64,000 nucleotides of DNA, from positions 868,001 to 932,000 of the forward strand of contig NZ_CAMYMK010000002.1 of NCBI RefSeq assembly GCF_947259545.1, read 5' to 3'. Below are positions 43,652 through 52,489 of the stretch, one piece after another. Both the position numbers and the translations under genes were made by a program. Positions within the stretch are counted from its first letter, which is position 1; each line of letters begins with the position of its first letter. The DNA comes from an uncultured Marinobacter sp. GTDB taxonomy: Bacteria; Pseudomonadota; Gammaproteobacteria; Pseudomonadales; Oleiphilaceae. Under the pieces are notes generated by a model. The model was not told the origin of the DNA and ran no database searches. It saw only the letters and a list, made by a program, of their open reading frames with translations.

Positions 43652-45868
43652 ATGAGCGAACCAAGTACTACCCCCTCCGGCAGTCAGATCCGCCAGAACG
43701 ACGACGAAATCGACATCGGCTTTTTGCTTGGCAGCCTGTGGGACCACAAAATCTTCATCGCCGTACTCACCGTGGTCTTTGCCGTGGCGGGTCTTGTCTA
43801 CGCCACCCTGGCCACTCCTATCTACCAGGCCGATGCCCTGGTCCAGGTGGAAAAAAAGTCCGGGACGATGCCCGGAACCGACATGTCGGAGTTGCTTGGT
43901 AAGCAGGAGTCCAGCACCAGTACCGAAATTGAAATACTCCGTTCCCGGATGATTCTGGGCCAAGTCGTCGACCAGACGGACCTGGATATCGACATTCAGC
44001 CCAACAGCCTTCCCATTATTGGTGACTGGCTGCGCCGCAAGGGTGTAGCACGCCCGGGGGTTATGGAGGGGAAAGCCTCCGTATGGGCTGGTGAGACCCT
44101 GCAAGTCAGTGAGTTGGTCGCCAGTCACGAAAGCAGCACGCTGAAATTCACTCTCGAATCTATGGGCAATGGCCGCTACCTGCTGAACGACGTCGAGGGC
44201 AACCCATTGGGGCAGGGCAGCGTCGGCCAGAAACTGGTTGTCGACGAACCCTGGCTGGAATTCACGGTAGCCGAGTTGAACGCCCCGACCGGCGCCAGCT
44301 TCACCGTCATCAAAAAGAGCCGGCTGTCAGCCATTAATGGCCTAAAGAGCCGCCTACAAATAAGCCCGCAGGGCAAGGACACCGGCATCCTTAGCCTGAC
44401 CCTGCAAGGCTCAGACAAGCAGGAACTGGTTCGCAGCCTGAATGCCACCAACCAGGTGTTTCTCACCCAGAACATCGCACGACAAGCTGCCGAGGCGGAA
44501 AAAAGCCTGGAATTCCTGGAAGAGCAGGCCCCCAAAATCCGTGAACAGCTCAACGAAGCGGAAAACCGACTGAACGAATACCGGCTACAGAGCGACAGCA
44601 TAGACCTGAGTTTTGAAACCCAGAACGCCCTTGACAGCCTGGTGCGTATCGAGGCCAGCCTGAACGAGCTGGAGCTGCAGGAATCGGAACTGGCTCGTCG
44701 GTTCACTCCGAACCACCCGGTGTACCGATCCTTGCTGGAGAAGAAAGACCAACTGTTGCGTGAAAAAGCCCGCCTGGAAGAGCGCACCGGCAACCTGCCG
44801 GAAACCCAGCAACAGGTCCTCCGCCTGAGCCGAGATGTAAAGGTAACCCAGGAAATCTACGTGCAATTGCTTAACCGCATGCAGGAGCTGCGCCTGGTGC
44901 GTGCCGGCACCGTGGGCAACGTACGCATCCTGGATGATGCGGTCACCCAGGGCCAGGTGGCCCCCCGACGTAACCTGATTGTGGCTGCGGCCGGCATGAG
45001 TGGCTTGCTGCTGGCCATGGTGATCGTGTTGCTGCGGGCTGCCTTTAACCGGGGTATTGTATCCCCGGAACAGCTGGAGGAACTGGACCTGCCGGTATAC
45101 GCAACCATCCCGCTTTCTGAAGAAGAGAAGCGCATTGCAAGCAAAGGCGGAGCGTCCAGCAAGCGCCGCCGAAAATGCTCAGATCAAGAGGGAATCTTGG
45201 CGGTGCGCAATCCGGCGGACCTTTCCATTGAGGCTATCCGCGGCCTGCGAACCTCTCTGCATTTTGCCATGATGGAAGGTAGTGATAATCGCTTGGTGAT
45301 TACGGGGCCGAGTCCTGGCATCGGCAAGAGTTTTGTGTCGGCCAACCTCGCCGCCACTTGTGCCCAGGCTGGCCAGAAAGTGGTGGTGGTCGACGGCGAT
45401 ATGCGCAAAGGCCACGTCCATGAAGTCTTCAATCAGGAGGCCGCAAACGGTTTGTCCGACGTGCTCTCTGGCAAACTGGAGTACCAACAGGCCGTGCGCA
45501 CGTCTGCAACTGAGGGGCTCAGCTGGGTAAGTCGAGGCAGCGCACCGCCTAATCCTTCCGAACTGCTTATGCAGGCCCGGTTCAGCGAATTCCTGGATTA
45601 CCTGAGCGAACAATTCGACCTTGTGATCATCGACACCCCGCCAATTCTTGCGGTCACCGATGCGGCCATCATTGGCAAACAGTGCGGCACCTCCCTGATG
45701 GTAGTCAGGTTTGGCATGAATACGCCGAAAGAAGTCCAGATTGCGGAAAACCGCCTAGCTAAGGGAGGCGTGACCCTGAAAGGCACTATCCTTAATGCCA
45801 TGGAAAAGAAAGCGGCAACGAGCTACGGCTATTACGGATACTACAATTATGCCTATAAATCCGACTGA
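43652..45868 (+). CDS. wzc: Polysaccharide co-polymerase and tyrosine autokinase Wzc
   Basis: Wzc is an inner-membrane polysaccharide co-polymerase with a cytoplasmic BY-kinase domain; cycling of its phosphorylation drives chain-length control and export with Wza. TM1 is at about residues 33-52 and TM2 at about 442-462, flanking a large periplasmic region with coiled coils. The kinase has Walker A GPSPGIGKS (about 548-556), Walker A' VVVDGDMRK (about 575-583) and Walker B LVIIDTPP (about 655-662). A C-terminal cluster with seven tyrosines (YGYYGYYNYAYKSD) provides the autophosphorylation sites. The 738-residue length is typical of the proteobacterial one-piece form. Confidence 0.96.
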   Translation: MSEPSTTPSGSQIRQNDDEIDIGFLLGSLWDHKIFIAVLTVVFAVAGLVYATLATPIYQADALVQVEKKSGTMPGTDMSELLGKQESSTSTEIEILRSRMILGQVVDQTDLDIDIQPNSLPIIGDWLRRKGVARPGVMEGKASVWAGETLQVSELVASHESSTLKFTLESMGNGRYLLNDVEGNPLGQGSVGQKLVVDEPWLEFTVAELNAPTGASFTVIKKSRLSAINGLKSRLQISPQGKDTGILSLTLQGSDKQELVRSLNATNQVFLTQNIARQAAEAEKSLEFLEEQAPKIREQLNEAENRLNEYRLQSDSIDLSFETQNALDSLVRIEASLNELELQESELARRFTPNHPVYRSLLEKKDQLLREKARLEERTGNLPETQQQVLRLSRDVKVTQEIYVQLLNRMQELRLVRAGTVGNVRILDDAVTQGQVAPRRNLIVAAAGMSGLLLAMVIVLLRAAFNRGIVSPEQLEELDLPVYATIPLSEEEKRIASKGGASSKRRRKCSDQEGILAVRNPADLSIEAIRGLRTSLHFAMMEGSDNRLVITGPSPGIGKSFVSANLAATCAQAGQKVVVVDGDMRKGHVHEVFNQEAANGLSDVLSGKLEYQQAVRTSATEGLSWVSRGSAPPNPSELLMQARFSEFLDYLSEQFDLVIIDTPPILAVTDAAIIGKQCGTSLMVVRFGMNTPKEVQIAENRLAKGGVTLKGTILNAMEKKAATSYGYYGYYNYAYKSD

Positions 45869-46263
45869 TGAGAAAAACTCAACTTGTGCCCTAGCGAGGG
45901 CGTGATCCTGAGGGGCGGATGAAATCTTTCATCCGCTTCCCCACGTTTGAGCGCACAAGCAAGGCCAAAACACGAAATTACTGATCAGAAGCAACACTGG
46001 AGCAAAAGGCTTAGCCATAATCTCCCCGCATGACAAAAAACATGCCACCACTCACAAAAAAATCTTGCTGGATGAACAGCTTTTCGATGAGCATGAAGGC
46101 ACTCGATAGGTCCTGCCTGAGAAGTTTGCCAGATTGTTTCAGGCGGTGGAGAGAAACTGTGGCGGCAAGGCGGTCAAAAATTTCGGTTTAGAACGCAAAG
46201 TTAAATGGATGGTTTTGTCCATTCAATTTTATGTAGTTTGCACAATTATATGAGTCAGTTCGT
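45869..46263. other. wzc-legB intergenic region (395 bases)
   Basis: No intact gene is present. A perfect stem GCGGATGAAA/TTTCATCCGC (45915-45924 with 45927-45936), extended by GGGG/CCCC, follows wzc but has no T-tract. Around 46060-46250 one frame reads like protein (KILLDEQLFDEHEGTR, then a stop, then a segment containing EKFARLFQAVERNC) and may be a decayed gene fragment; I cannot name it. Just before legB the sequence becomes AT-rich (46222-46251), with possible promoter hexamers. Confidence 0.5.
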
Positions 46264-47451
46264 ATGCCATTTTTAAGTTTAATTGGGCGGGAAAAAGAGT
46301 TATTCACCCACGACGTAGAGCAGGGCGAAGCACGCCTCCGCGATATCGTCAGCACTTCCCGTTTTCTGGTCTTAGGAGGGGCAGGCTCCATAGGCCAATC
46401 AGTAACCAAGGAAATCTTTAAACGAAACCCAGCCAAGCTCCATGTGGTAGACATCAGCGAAAACAACTTGGTAGAGCTGGTGCGCGATATCCGAAGCAGC
46501 TTTGGTTATATCCCGGGGGATTTTCGCACCTTTGCGCTGGATATTGGTTCAGTCGAGTACGATGCCTTCTTCAAGGCCGACGGCGGATACGATTACATTC
46601 TTAACCTCTCCGCTCTCAAGCACGTGCGCAGCGAAAAAGATCCTTACACCCTGATGCGCATGGTGGATGTAAACATCTTCAACACCGATAAAACGCTGCA
46701 ACAAGCCATTGAGGCTGGCGCTAGGAAATACTTCTGTGTATCCACGGACAAGGCGGCAAACCCGGTCAACATGATGGGTGCTTCCAAGCGCATCATGGAA
46801 ATGTTTCTGATGCGTAGAAGCATGCAGATGAACATTTCTACCGCCCGGTTTGCCAACGTTGCCTTCTCTGATGGTTCCCTGCTGCATGGTTTCAACCAGC
46901 GTCTGGAAAAACGCCAGCCGATTGTGGCGCCGAATGACGTTCGCCGTTATTTCGTGACTCCGAAAGAATCCGGCGAACTGTGTCTGATGTCCTGCATCTT
47001 CGGAGACAATCGGGACATCTTCTTCCCGAAACTCAGCGAAGAGCTTCACCTGATTTCGTTTGCCGATATTGCCGTGAAGTACCTGGCGGAGAAGGGCTTT
47101 GAGCCGGTGGTGTGCAGTGATGAGGACGAGGCCCGAGAGCTGGCGAAAACCCTCCCGGAGCAAGGCAAATGGCCATGCCTGTTTACCTCCAGCGATACCA
47201 CCGGTGAGAAAGACTTTGAAGAATTCTTTACCGATCAGGAAACGCTGGACATGGCGCGCTTCGAGAATCTCGGCATCATTAAGAACGAGGCGAGCTTTGA
47301 TGAGCAATTGCTGGCCGAGTTTGAAGAGCGGATTACCGCGATGAAGCGAGTCCTGGGCTGGAGCAAACAGGACCTCGTGGACCTGTTTCACCGTATGATT
47401 CCGGATTTCGGGCACAAAGAAACCGGAAAATATCTCGACAGCAAAATGTGA
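46264..47451 (+). CDS. legB: Nucleotide-sugar 4,6-dehydratase, legionaminate pathway (LegB)
   Basis: This is an extended SDR (CapD/PglF-like, polysaccharide biosynthesis protein type) that converts a nucleotide-linked GlcNAc to the 4-keto-6-deoxy sugar, the first committed step of legionaminic acid synthesis. The NAD-binding LGGAGSIG is near residues 37-44. The active-site region reads VSTDKAANPVNMMGASK, with methionine (M171) at the position of the usual catalytic tyrosine and K175 retained, as in PglF-type dehydratases. At 395 residues it carries a C-terminal extension beyond the core. The gene heads the leg cluster. UDP- versus GDP-sugar preference cannot be read directly; ptmE downstream favours GDP. 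Confidence 0.9.
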   Translation: MPFLSLIGREKELFTHDVEQGEARLRDIVSTSRFLVLGGAGSIGQSVTKEIFKRNPAKLHVVDISENNLVELVRDIRSSFGYIPGDFRTFALDIGSVEYDAFFKADGGYDYILNLSALKHVRSEKDPYTLMRMVDVNIFNTDKTLQQAIEAGARKYFCVSTDKAANPVNMMGASKRIMEMFLMRRSMQMNISTARFANVAFSDGSLLHGFNQRLEKRQPIVAPNDVRRYFVTPKESGELCLMSCIFGDNRDIFFPKLSEELHLISFADIAVKYLAEKGFEPVVCSDEDEARELAKTLPEQGKWPCLFTSSDTTGEKDFEEFFTDQETLDMARFENLGIIKNEASFDEQLLAEFEERITAMKRVLGWSKQDLVDLFHRMIPDFGHKETGKYLDSKM

Positions 47452-47458
47452 GGCAGCT

Positions 47459-48601
47459 TTGAGCGACCAACTGATTCAGTTTGTCCGAGACTATTTCGGA
47501 ACCAACGAATTTATCCCGCTCCACGCCCCGGTGTTTCCTGGCCGTGAGAAGGAATACGTAGCCGATACCATCGAGTCCACCTTTGTATCCAGTGTGGGCG
47601 CTTATGTGGACCGGTTCGAGCAGGATATGGCCAGCTATACAGGCTCGCCTAAGGCAGTCGCCACGGTCAACGGAACAGCAGCCCTGCACATTGCACTGAA
47701 GCTTGCCGGGGTAGAGGCGGGTGATCTGGTGATTACGCAGCCACTCACCTTCGTGGCCACCTGTAATGCCATCGCCTATTGCAATGCCGAACCTGTGTTT
47801 ATAGATGTAGACCGGGACACGCTGGGCTTGTCTGCCAAGGCGTTGGAGGCCTGGCTGGAAGAGCATGCAAACTTGGACTCAGAAGGCGTATGTCGCACCC
47901 GAACAGACAACAAAGTGGTTCGGGCTTGCGTGCCCATGCACACCTTCGGGCATCCCGCAGATCTGGACCGGCTGGTATCGGTAACCCGCCGCTGGAATAT
48001 CGCATTGATCGAGGATGCCGCTGAATCTCTGGGCAGTTATTACAAGGGGCAGCACACCGGAACCTTCGGCGTACTAGGTACACTCAGCTTCAACGGCAAC
48101 AAAATCATGACCACCGGCGGCGGGGGGATGATTCTGACCGGCGAGGCGTTGGAGACCCGTGCCAAACACCTGACCACCACCGCCAAGAAGCCTCATCCCT
48201 TCGAGTACATTCACGACGAGCTGGGTTATAACTACCGGTTACCAAACCTGAATGCTGCACTGGGATGCGCCCAGATGGAGCAGCTGGAAACCTTCATTGA
48301 GGCCAAGCGGGCATTAGCTGGTTCCTACGAGGGGTTATTCTCAGGCACGAACCTGGAGTTCGTTAAAGAGCCTGCGGAATGTCGCTCGAATTACTGGTTA
48401 AACGCCGTTATCTGTGACGACAAAGCCCACAGAGATGAGTTACTTGAAGCCACCAACCAGCAAGGTGTGATGACCCGGCCCATCTGGGCGTTGATGAATC
48501 ACCTAGTTATGTACCAGAGCTGTCGACGTGGCGATCTTAGTAATGCGGAGTGGCTGGAAGCCCGTGTGGTTAATTTGCCAAGTAGTGTAGTGACGAAGTG
48601 A
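47459..48601 (+). CDS. legC: PLP-dependent sugar aminotransferase LegC
   Basis: This DegT/DnrJ/EryC1 aminotransferase adds the 4-amino group to the 4-keto-6-deoxy sugar made by LegB. The PLP lysine is K215 in FNGNKIMTTGGGG, with the preceding acidic IEDAAESLGS motif. It is 380 residues long, of the LegC/NHLM-type subgroup that starts with a helical RDYFGTNEFIPLHAPVF segment. The start is a TTG at 47459, behind GTGAGGCAG that overlaps the end of legB; no ATG fits better. The stop overlaps the legH GTG start (GTGA). Confidence 0.92.
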   Translation: MSDQLIQFVRDYFGTNEFIPLHAPVFPGREKEYVADTIESTFVSSVGAYVDRFEQDMASYTGSPKAVATVNGTAALHIALKLAGVEAGDLVITQPLTFVATCNAIAYCNAEPVFIDVDRDTLGLSAKALEAWLEEHANLDSEGVCRTRTDNKVVRACVPMHTFGHPADLDRLVSVTRRWNIALIEDAAESLGSYYKGQHTGTFGVLGTLSFNGNKIMTTGGGGMILTGEALETRAKHLTTTAKKPHPFEYIHDELGYNYRLPNLNAALGCAQMEQLETFIEAKRALAGSYEGLFSGTNLEFVKEPAECRSNYWLNAVICDDKAHRDELLEATNQQGVMTRPIWALMNHLVMYQSCRRGDLSNAEWLEARVVNLPSSVVTK

Positions 48602-49242
48602 CGTTGACGAACCGGATAGGCATTTTCGGAACATCAGGCATGGCAAGGGAAGCCGGCGATATTGCATGGGCGCTGGGTCTTCAGCCTATTTATGTTGCTC
48701 GGGATGAAGCCGAATTGCAGGCCTGGTGTTTTTCGGCAAAGGTGATTTTGGAGCGGGATGTCGACCAATGCGCAGGCATGCCTTTTGTGATTGGGATCGG
48801 TGAAAATAACATCCGCAGAGCGGTTGCCGAGCGTTTTAAAGATTCGCTCTCCTTCACCAACCTGATTCACCCAAGCGCCACCTTTGGTTGCGGTCAGCGG
48901 GGCAAGCTTGAGCATTGCAAAGGCACTATTGTCGCCGCCGGCGCGCGTTTCACCAACGGCATCGCTATTGGGGATTTCTGCATCTTTAATCAAAACACCA
49001 CGGTTGCCCACGATTGTCTTGTGGATAGCTATGTGCACGTGGCCCCGGGCGCTAACCTTTCCGGCAATGTCCATTTGAAACAAGGGGCCTGGATAGGCGC
49101 GGGTGCCGTGGTTAATCAGGGTAGCAATGCCGAAAAACGAGTGATTGGCGAAAATACCATGGTGGGCTCCGGTACGGTGGTCATTAATGATTGCGAAGCC
49201 AATGCCGTGTATGCGGGTGTTCCTGCAAAGAGGATCAAATGA
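48598..49242 (+). CDS. legH: NeuD/LegH-type sugar N-acetyltransferase
   Basis: This left-handed beta-helix (LbetaH) acetyltransferase of the NeuD/PglD family is expected to acetylate the 4-amino group of the LegC product. The N-terminal Rossmann-like part (about residues 1-85) has IGIFGTSGMAREAGDI. The hexapeptide repeat region (about 90-214) includes NQNTTVAHDCLV, with the histidine base, VHVAPGANLSGNV and AGVPAKRIK. The start is a GTG overlapping the legC stop, and the end overlaps legI by ATGA. It is 214 residues, like PglD. Confidence 0.9.
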   Translation: MTLTNRIGIFGTSGMAREAGDIAWALGLQPIYVARDEAELQAWCFSAKVILERDVDQCAGMPFVIGIGENNIRRAVAERFKDSLSFTNLIHPSATFGCGQRGKLEHCKGTIVAAGARFTNGIAIGDFCIFNQNTTVAHDCLVDSYVHVAPGANLSGNVHLKQGAWIGAGAVVNQGSNAEKRVIGENTMVGSGTVVINDCEANAVYAGVPAKRIK

Positions 49243-50243
49243 AGACGCTTATTATTGCTGAAGCCGGCGTAAACCATAACGGTGATATGGCGCTGGCCAA
49301 AGAACTGATTGCGGCCGCGGCAGAAGCTGGCGCAGATCTGGTAAAGTTCCAGACGTTTATTGCTGCAAGCATTATCTCCCGTAGTGCGCCCAAGGCAGAG
49401 TATCAGAAAGGCGCAACTGACCCTCAGGAATCCCAACAGGAGATGGTTCGTAAGCTCGAGTTAACCCGCGAGAATCATCTGGAATTGATGGCTGAATGCA
49501 AAAGACAGGGTATCGGTTTTTTCTCCACCGCCTTTGATAAAGATAGCATCGATTTACTCGAAGAGTTAAGTGGTACGGAGATAGTTAAGGTGCCTTCTGG
49601 CGAACTAACCAATCTCCCTTACCTCCGTTACCTGACTTGCCACGGAAAACACGTGCTCCTATCAACCGGCATGGCAAATTTGGGCGAGATCGAAGCCGCG
49701 ATCAATGTGGTGGAGCAGGCTGGTACCCCCAGAGATAAAATCACCGTTCTGCACTGCACCACCGAATACCCCACACCCATGGAAGATGTGAATCTTCGCG
49801 CCATGGTCAACATTGGTAAGGCGTTCGGGGTATCCGTGGGTTACTCGGACCACACGCCAGGCATTGAAATACCCATAGCAGCGGTTGCTCTGGGTGCGAC
49901 CGTGATTGAAAAGCACTTCACCCTGGATCGTAATCTGCCAGGACCGGACCATAGGGCCAGCCTCGAACCTGATGAGCTGAAAGCCATGGTGCAAGGCATT
50001 CGGAATATTGAAAAGGCGCTGGGGGATGGCATCAAACGCCCGAGCCCTAGCGAACTCAAGAACAAGCCCATTGCCCGCAAGTCCCTCGTGGCGGCTCGTC
50101 CCATCAGGGTCGGCGAACGGTTCAGCGAAGACAATCTGATGGCCAAACGCCCGGGCACCGGCATTTCACCCATGCAGTGGGATGACGTGATCGGGCGCAC
50201 AGCTCCCCGTGATTTCAGTGAAGATGAGTTGATCGAACTATGA
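49239..50243 (+). CDS. legI: N,N'-diacetyllegionaminate synthase (NeuB family)
   Basis: LegI condenses 2,4-diacetamido-2,4,6-trideoxymannose with phosphoenolpyruvate to form legionaminic acid. The NeuB TIM barrel has IIAEAGVNHNGD at the start, KFQTF, VPSGELTNLPYL, LHCTTEYPTP and SDHTPGIEIP, with IEKHFTLDR for metal and substrate binding. The C-terminal SAF/antifreeze-like domain (about residues 275-334) has RPIRVGERFSEDNL. The ATG at 49239 overlaps the legH stop; a frame start at 49191 was rejected. The 334-residue length fits LegI better than NeuB or PseI only through its neighbours. Confidence 0.93.
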   Translation: MKTLIIAEAGVNHNGDMALAKELIAAAAEAGADLVKFQTFIAASIISRSAPKAEYQKGATDPQESQQEMVRKLELTRENHLELMAECKRQGIGFFSTAFDKDSIDLLEELSGTEIVKVPSGELTNLPYLRYLTCHGKHVLLSTGMANLGEIEAAINVVEQAGTPRDKITVLHCTTEYPTPMEDVNLRAMVNIGKAFGVSVGYSDHTPGIEIPIAAVALGATVIEKHFTLDRNLPGPDHRASLEPDELKAMVQGIRNIEKALGDGIKRPSPSELKNKPIARKSLVAARPIRVGERFSEDNLMAKRPGTGISPMQWDDVIGRTAPRDFSEDELIEL

Positions 50244-51415
50244 CTCGCAAGGTCTGTGTAGTCACTGGCACAAGGGCTGAATTCGGGTTGTTGCGCTGGC
50301 TGATGGGCGAGATTTACAACCACCCGCAGCTGGAGCTTCAGGTGATTGCAACGGGCATGCACTTGTCGCCCGAGTTCGGTTCGACCTACCGTGAAATCGA
50401 AGAAGCCGGCTTCGAGATTGATGCCAGAGTGGAAATGCTCCTGAGCTCAGACACCAACACCGCGGTAACCAAATCTATGGGCCTTGGGGTAATCGGGTTT
50501 GCCGATGCCTACGAAAACATGGCGCCGGATATCGTGGTAGTACTGGGTGATCGATTCGAGATATTCGCCGCCACTTCCGCAGCCATGATTGCCGGACTGC
50601 CGGTTGCTCACTTGCATGGTGGGGAGACGACGGAAGGGGCTTTTGACGAAGCGATCCGCCATTCTATCACCAAAATGTCTCAGCTCCATTTTGTAGCCGC
50701 AGACGAATACCGCCAGCGCGTGATTCAGCTTGGAGAGCACCCGGACAGGGTGTTTAACTTCGGCGGTATGGGAATTGATGCCATCAAGCGCATCAAGCTG
50801 CTCAGCCGCGAAGAACTGGAGCGCTCACTGGAACTCAGTTTTGGCGAAAAGAACCTGCTGGTAACATTCCACCCGGTAACGCTTGAGGGTGGGGCCAGTT
50901 CGGCTGCCCAAATGGGCGAGTTGTTGGCCGCTTTGGCAGGGCTTGAAGATACCACGCTGATCTTTACCATGCCGAACGCCGACACCGGGGGCCGGGAGCT
51001 CAGTGCCATGGTAAGGGAGTTCGCGGAGGGTCACCCCAATGCGAAGGTATATACGTCACTCGGCCAACTCCGCTACTTCTCCTGCCTGGCGCAGATTGAC
51101 GGTGTGGTTGGTAATTCCTCCAGCGGCCTGGCAGAAGCGCCATCCTTCAATATCGGGACTGTGAATATCGGCGACCGCCAGAAAGGACGGCTGAAAGCGA
51201 GCAGCGTGATTGACTGCGAGTCTAACCGCGATGCTATTCAGGCTGCCTTGGAAGCGCTCTACTCGTCCGACTTCCAGGCCAGCATTGTTGCTGTTTCCAA
51301 CCCATACGGCAACGGCGGTGCCAGCGAAGCGATCGTCAAAGTACTTGCGGAATATCCTCTGGAAAACATTCGCAAAAAACAGTTCTACAACCTGTCAGCA
51401 AATGACTTCTCCTAA
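50240..51415 (+). CDS. legG: Hydrolysing nucleotide-sugar 2-epimerase LegG (NeuC-like)
   Basis: LegG releases the nucleotide and epimerises C2, giving 2,4-diacetamido-2,4,6-trideoxymannose for LegI. The GT-B-like epimerase fold shows VVTGTRAEFGLL at the N-terminus, VVLGDRFEIFAA, LHGGETTEGAFDE and VGNSSSGLAEAPSF. It has 391 residues, as NeuC and LegG usually do. It overlaps legI at its start (ATGA) and lies 15 bases before ptmE. PseG-type enzymes are unrelated in sequence, so the product is the Leg rather than the Pse stereoisomer. Confidence 0.93.
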   Translation: MTRKVCVVTGTRAEFGLLRWLMGEIYNHPQLELQVIATGMHLSPEFGSTYREIEEAGFEIDARVEMLLSSDTNTAVTKSMGLGVIGFADAYENMAPDIVVVLGDRFEIFAATSAAMIAGLPVAHLHGGETTEGAFDEAIRHSITKMSQLHFVAADEYRQRVIQLGEHPDRVFNFGGMGIDAIKRIKLLSREELERSLELSFGEKNLLVTFHPVTLEGGASSAAQMGELLAALAGLEDTTLIFTMPNADTGGRELSAMVREFAEGHPNAKVYTSLGQLRYFSCLAQIDGVVGNSSSGLAEAPSFNIGTVNIGDRQKGRLKASSVIDCESNRDAIQAALEALYSSDFQASIVAVSNPYGNGGASEAIVKVLAEYPLENIRKKQFYNLSANDFS

Positions 51416-51430
51416 TCCGCGGAGCATTCC

Positions 51431-52489
51431 ATGAAGCCCTGGCGTAAAGCCCTTGTAAACAGTGACGTAACCTTGGAGCAGGCTATCGAAGTTCTGGACA
51501 AGGCGGCCCTGCGTATCGCCCTGGTTGTCGATGCAAACAACAAGTTGCTGGGCACCCTGACAGACGGGGATGTACGCAGAGCACTACTGAAACATTTGCC
51601 GCTGGAAACTCCGGTTAATCAGATTATGAATGCCCGGCCCAAGGCAGCGGAGCATTGCTGGACAGAGAGCCGCATTCTGGCGGTCATGGAACAGCATGAA
51701 TTGCTGCAGTTACCGTTGGTTGACGCTGAAGGGCGGGTCGTTGGGCTGGTCAACCTACACGACATCCTAAGTAAGCACAGACACGATAACCCGGTCTTCC
51801 TGATGGCGGGCGGTTTCGGAACCCGCCTTCGCCCACTGACCAACAATTGCCCCAAGCCCATGCTCAAAGTGGGTGACAAGCCAATCCTTGAGCAAATCCT
51901 TCTGAATTTTGTGGAAGCCGGTTTCCACCGTTTCTACATCTCAACCCACTATATGCCTGAAGTGATCCGCGACTACTTCGGTAATGGTGAGAAGTGGGGC
52001 GTGAGCATCCAATACGTTCACGAGGAAGAGCCGCTAGGCACCGGCGGCGCACTGGGTTTTCTTCCCTACGACGAGATCGACCAACCACTGTTCATGATGA
52101 ACGGCGACCTGCTGACCTCCCTGAACCTGCAAAGCTTTCTGGAATTCCACGAAACCCACAGAGGCATTGCCACCATGTGCGTGCGGGAATATGAGCACCA
52201 GGTGCCTTATGGTGTGATCACCAGTGAAGGCACCCAGATTAAATCCATGATCGAGAAGCCCGTTCACCGGTTCTTTGTAAACGCGGGTATTTACCTGCTG
52301 GATCCAGTCCTCGTTAAAAGTGTGGAGCCAGGCACAAGAGTTGATATGCCGACCCTGCTGGAGCGGCAGATTGACAGCGGCAAGACCGTAAATATGTTCC
52401 CGATACATGAGTATTGGCTGGACATTGGGCGGATGGATGATTTCCACAAAGCCCAGAATGAATGCGAGTTGGCGGGAACCTTGAAATGA
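51431..52489 (+). CDS. ptmE: PtmE-like nucleotidyltransferase with CBS pair
   Basis: PtmE in Campylobacter forms the GDP-activated glucosamine used by its legionaminate pathway. The protein (352 residues) has an N-terminal CBS pair (about residues 10-120) and a C-terminal nucleotidyltransferase domain with MAGGFGTRLRPLTNNCPKPML (the pyrophosphorylase signature) and a DXD-like MMNGDLLT. The CBS domain may sense a nucleotide. Its presence suggests GDP-linked, not UDP-linked, intermediates here, which is inference by homology. A purine-rich GCGGAG lies before the ATG at 51431. Confidence 0.88.
   Translation: MKPWRKALVNSDVTLEQAIEVLDKAALRIALVVDANNKLLGTLTDGDVRRALLKHLPLETPVNQIMNARPKAAEHCWTESRILAVMEQHELLQLPLVDAEGRVVGLVNLHDILSKHRHDNPVFLMAGGFGTRLRPLTNNCPKPMLKVGDKPILEQILLNFVEAGFHRFYISTHYMPEVIRDYFGNGEKWGVSIQYVHEEEPLGTGGALGFLPYDEIDQPLFMMNGDLLTSLNLQSFLEFHETHRGIATMCVREYEHQVPYGVITSEGTQIKSMIEKPVHRFFVNAGIYLLDPVLVKSVEPGTRVDMPTLLERQIDSGKTVNMFPIHEYWLDIGRMDDFHKAQNECELAGTLK

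Noticed and set aside
46549..47415. A 288-codon open frame on the minus strand opposite legB
   Set aside because: It lies entirely inside a conserved gene on the other strand, shows no domain, and arises from GC-skewed codon usage. The same applies to long shadows opposite zapE (3636-4406), the thiolase (4678-5523), the sensor kinase (18734-19561) and the polysaccharide-locus lipoprotein gene (41167-42063).
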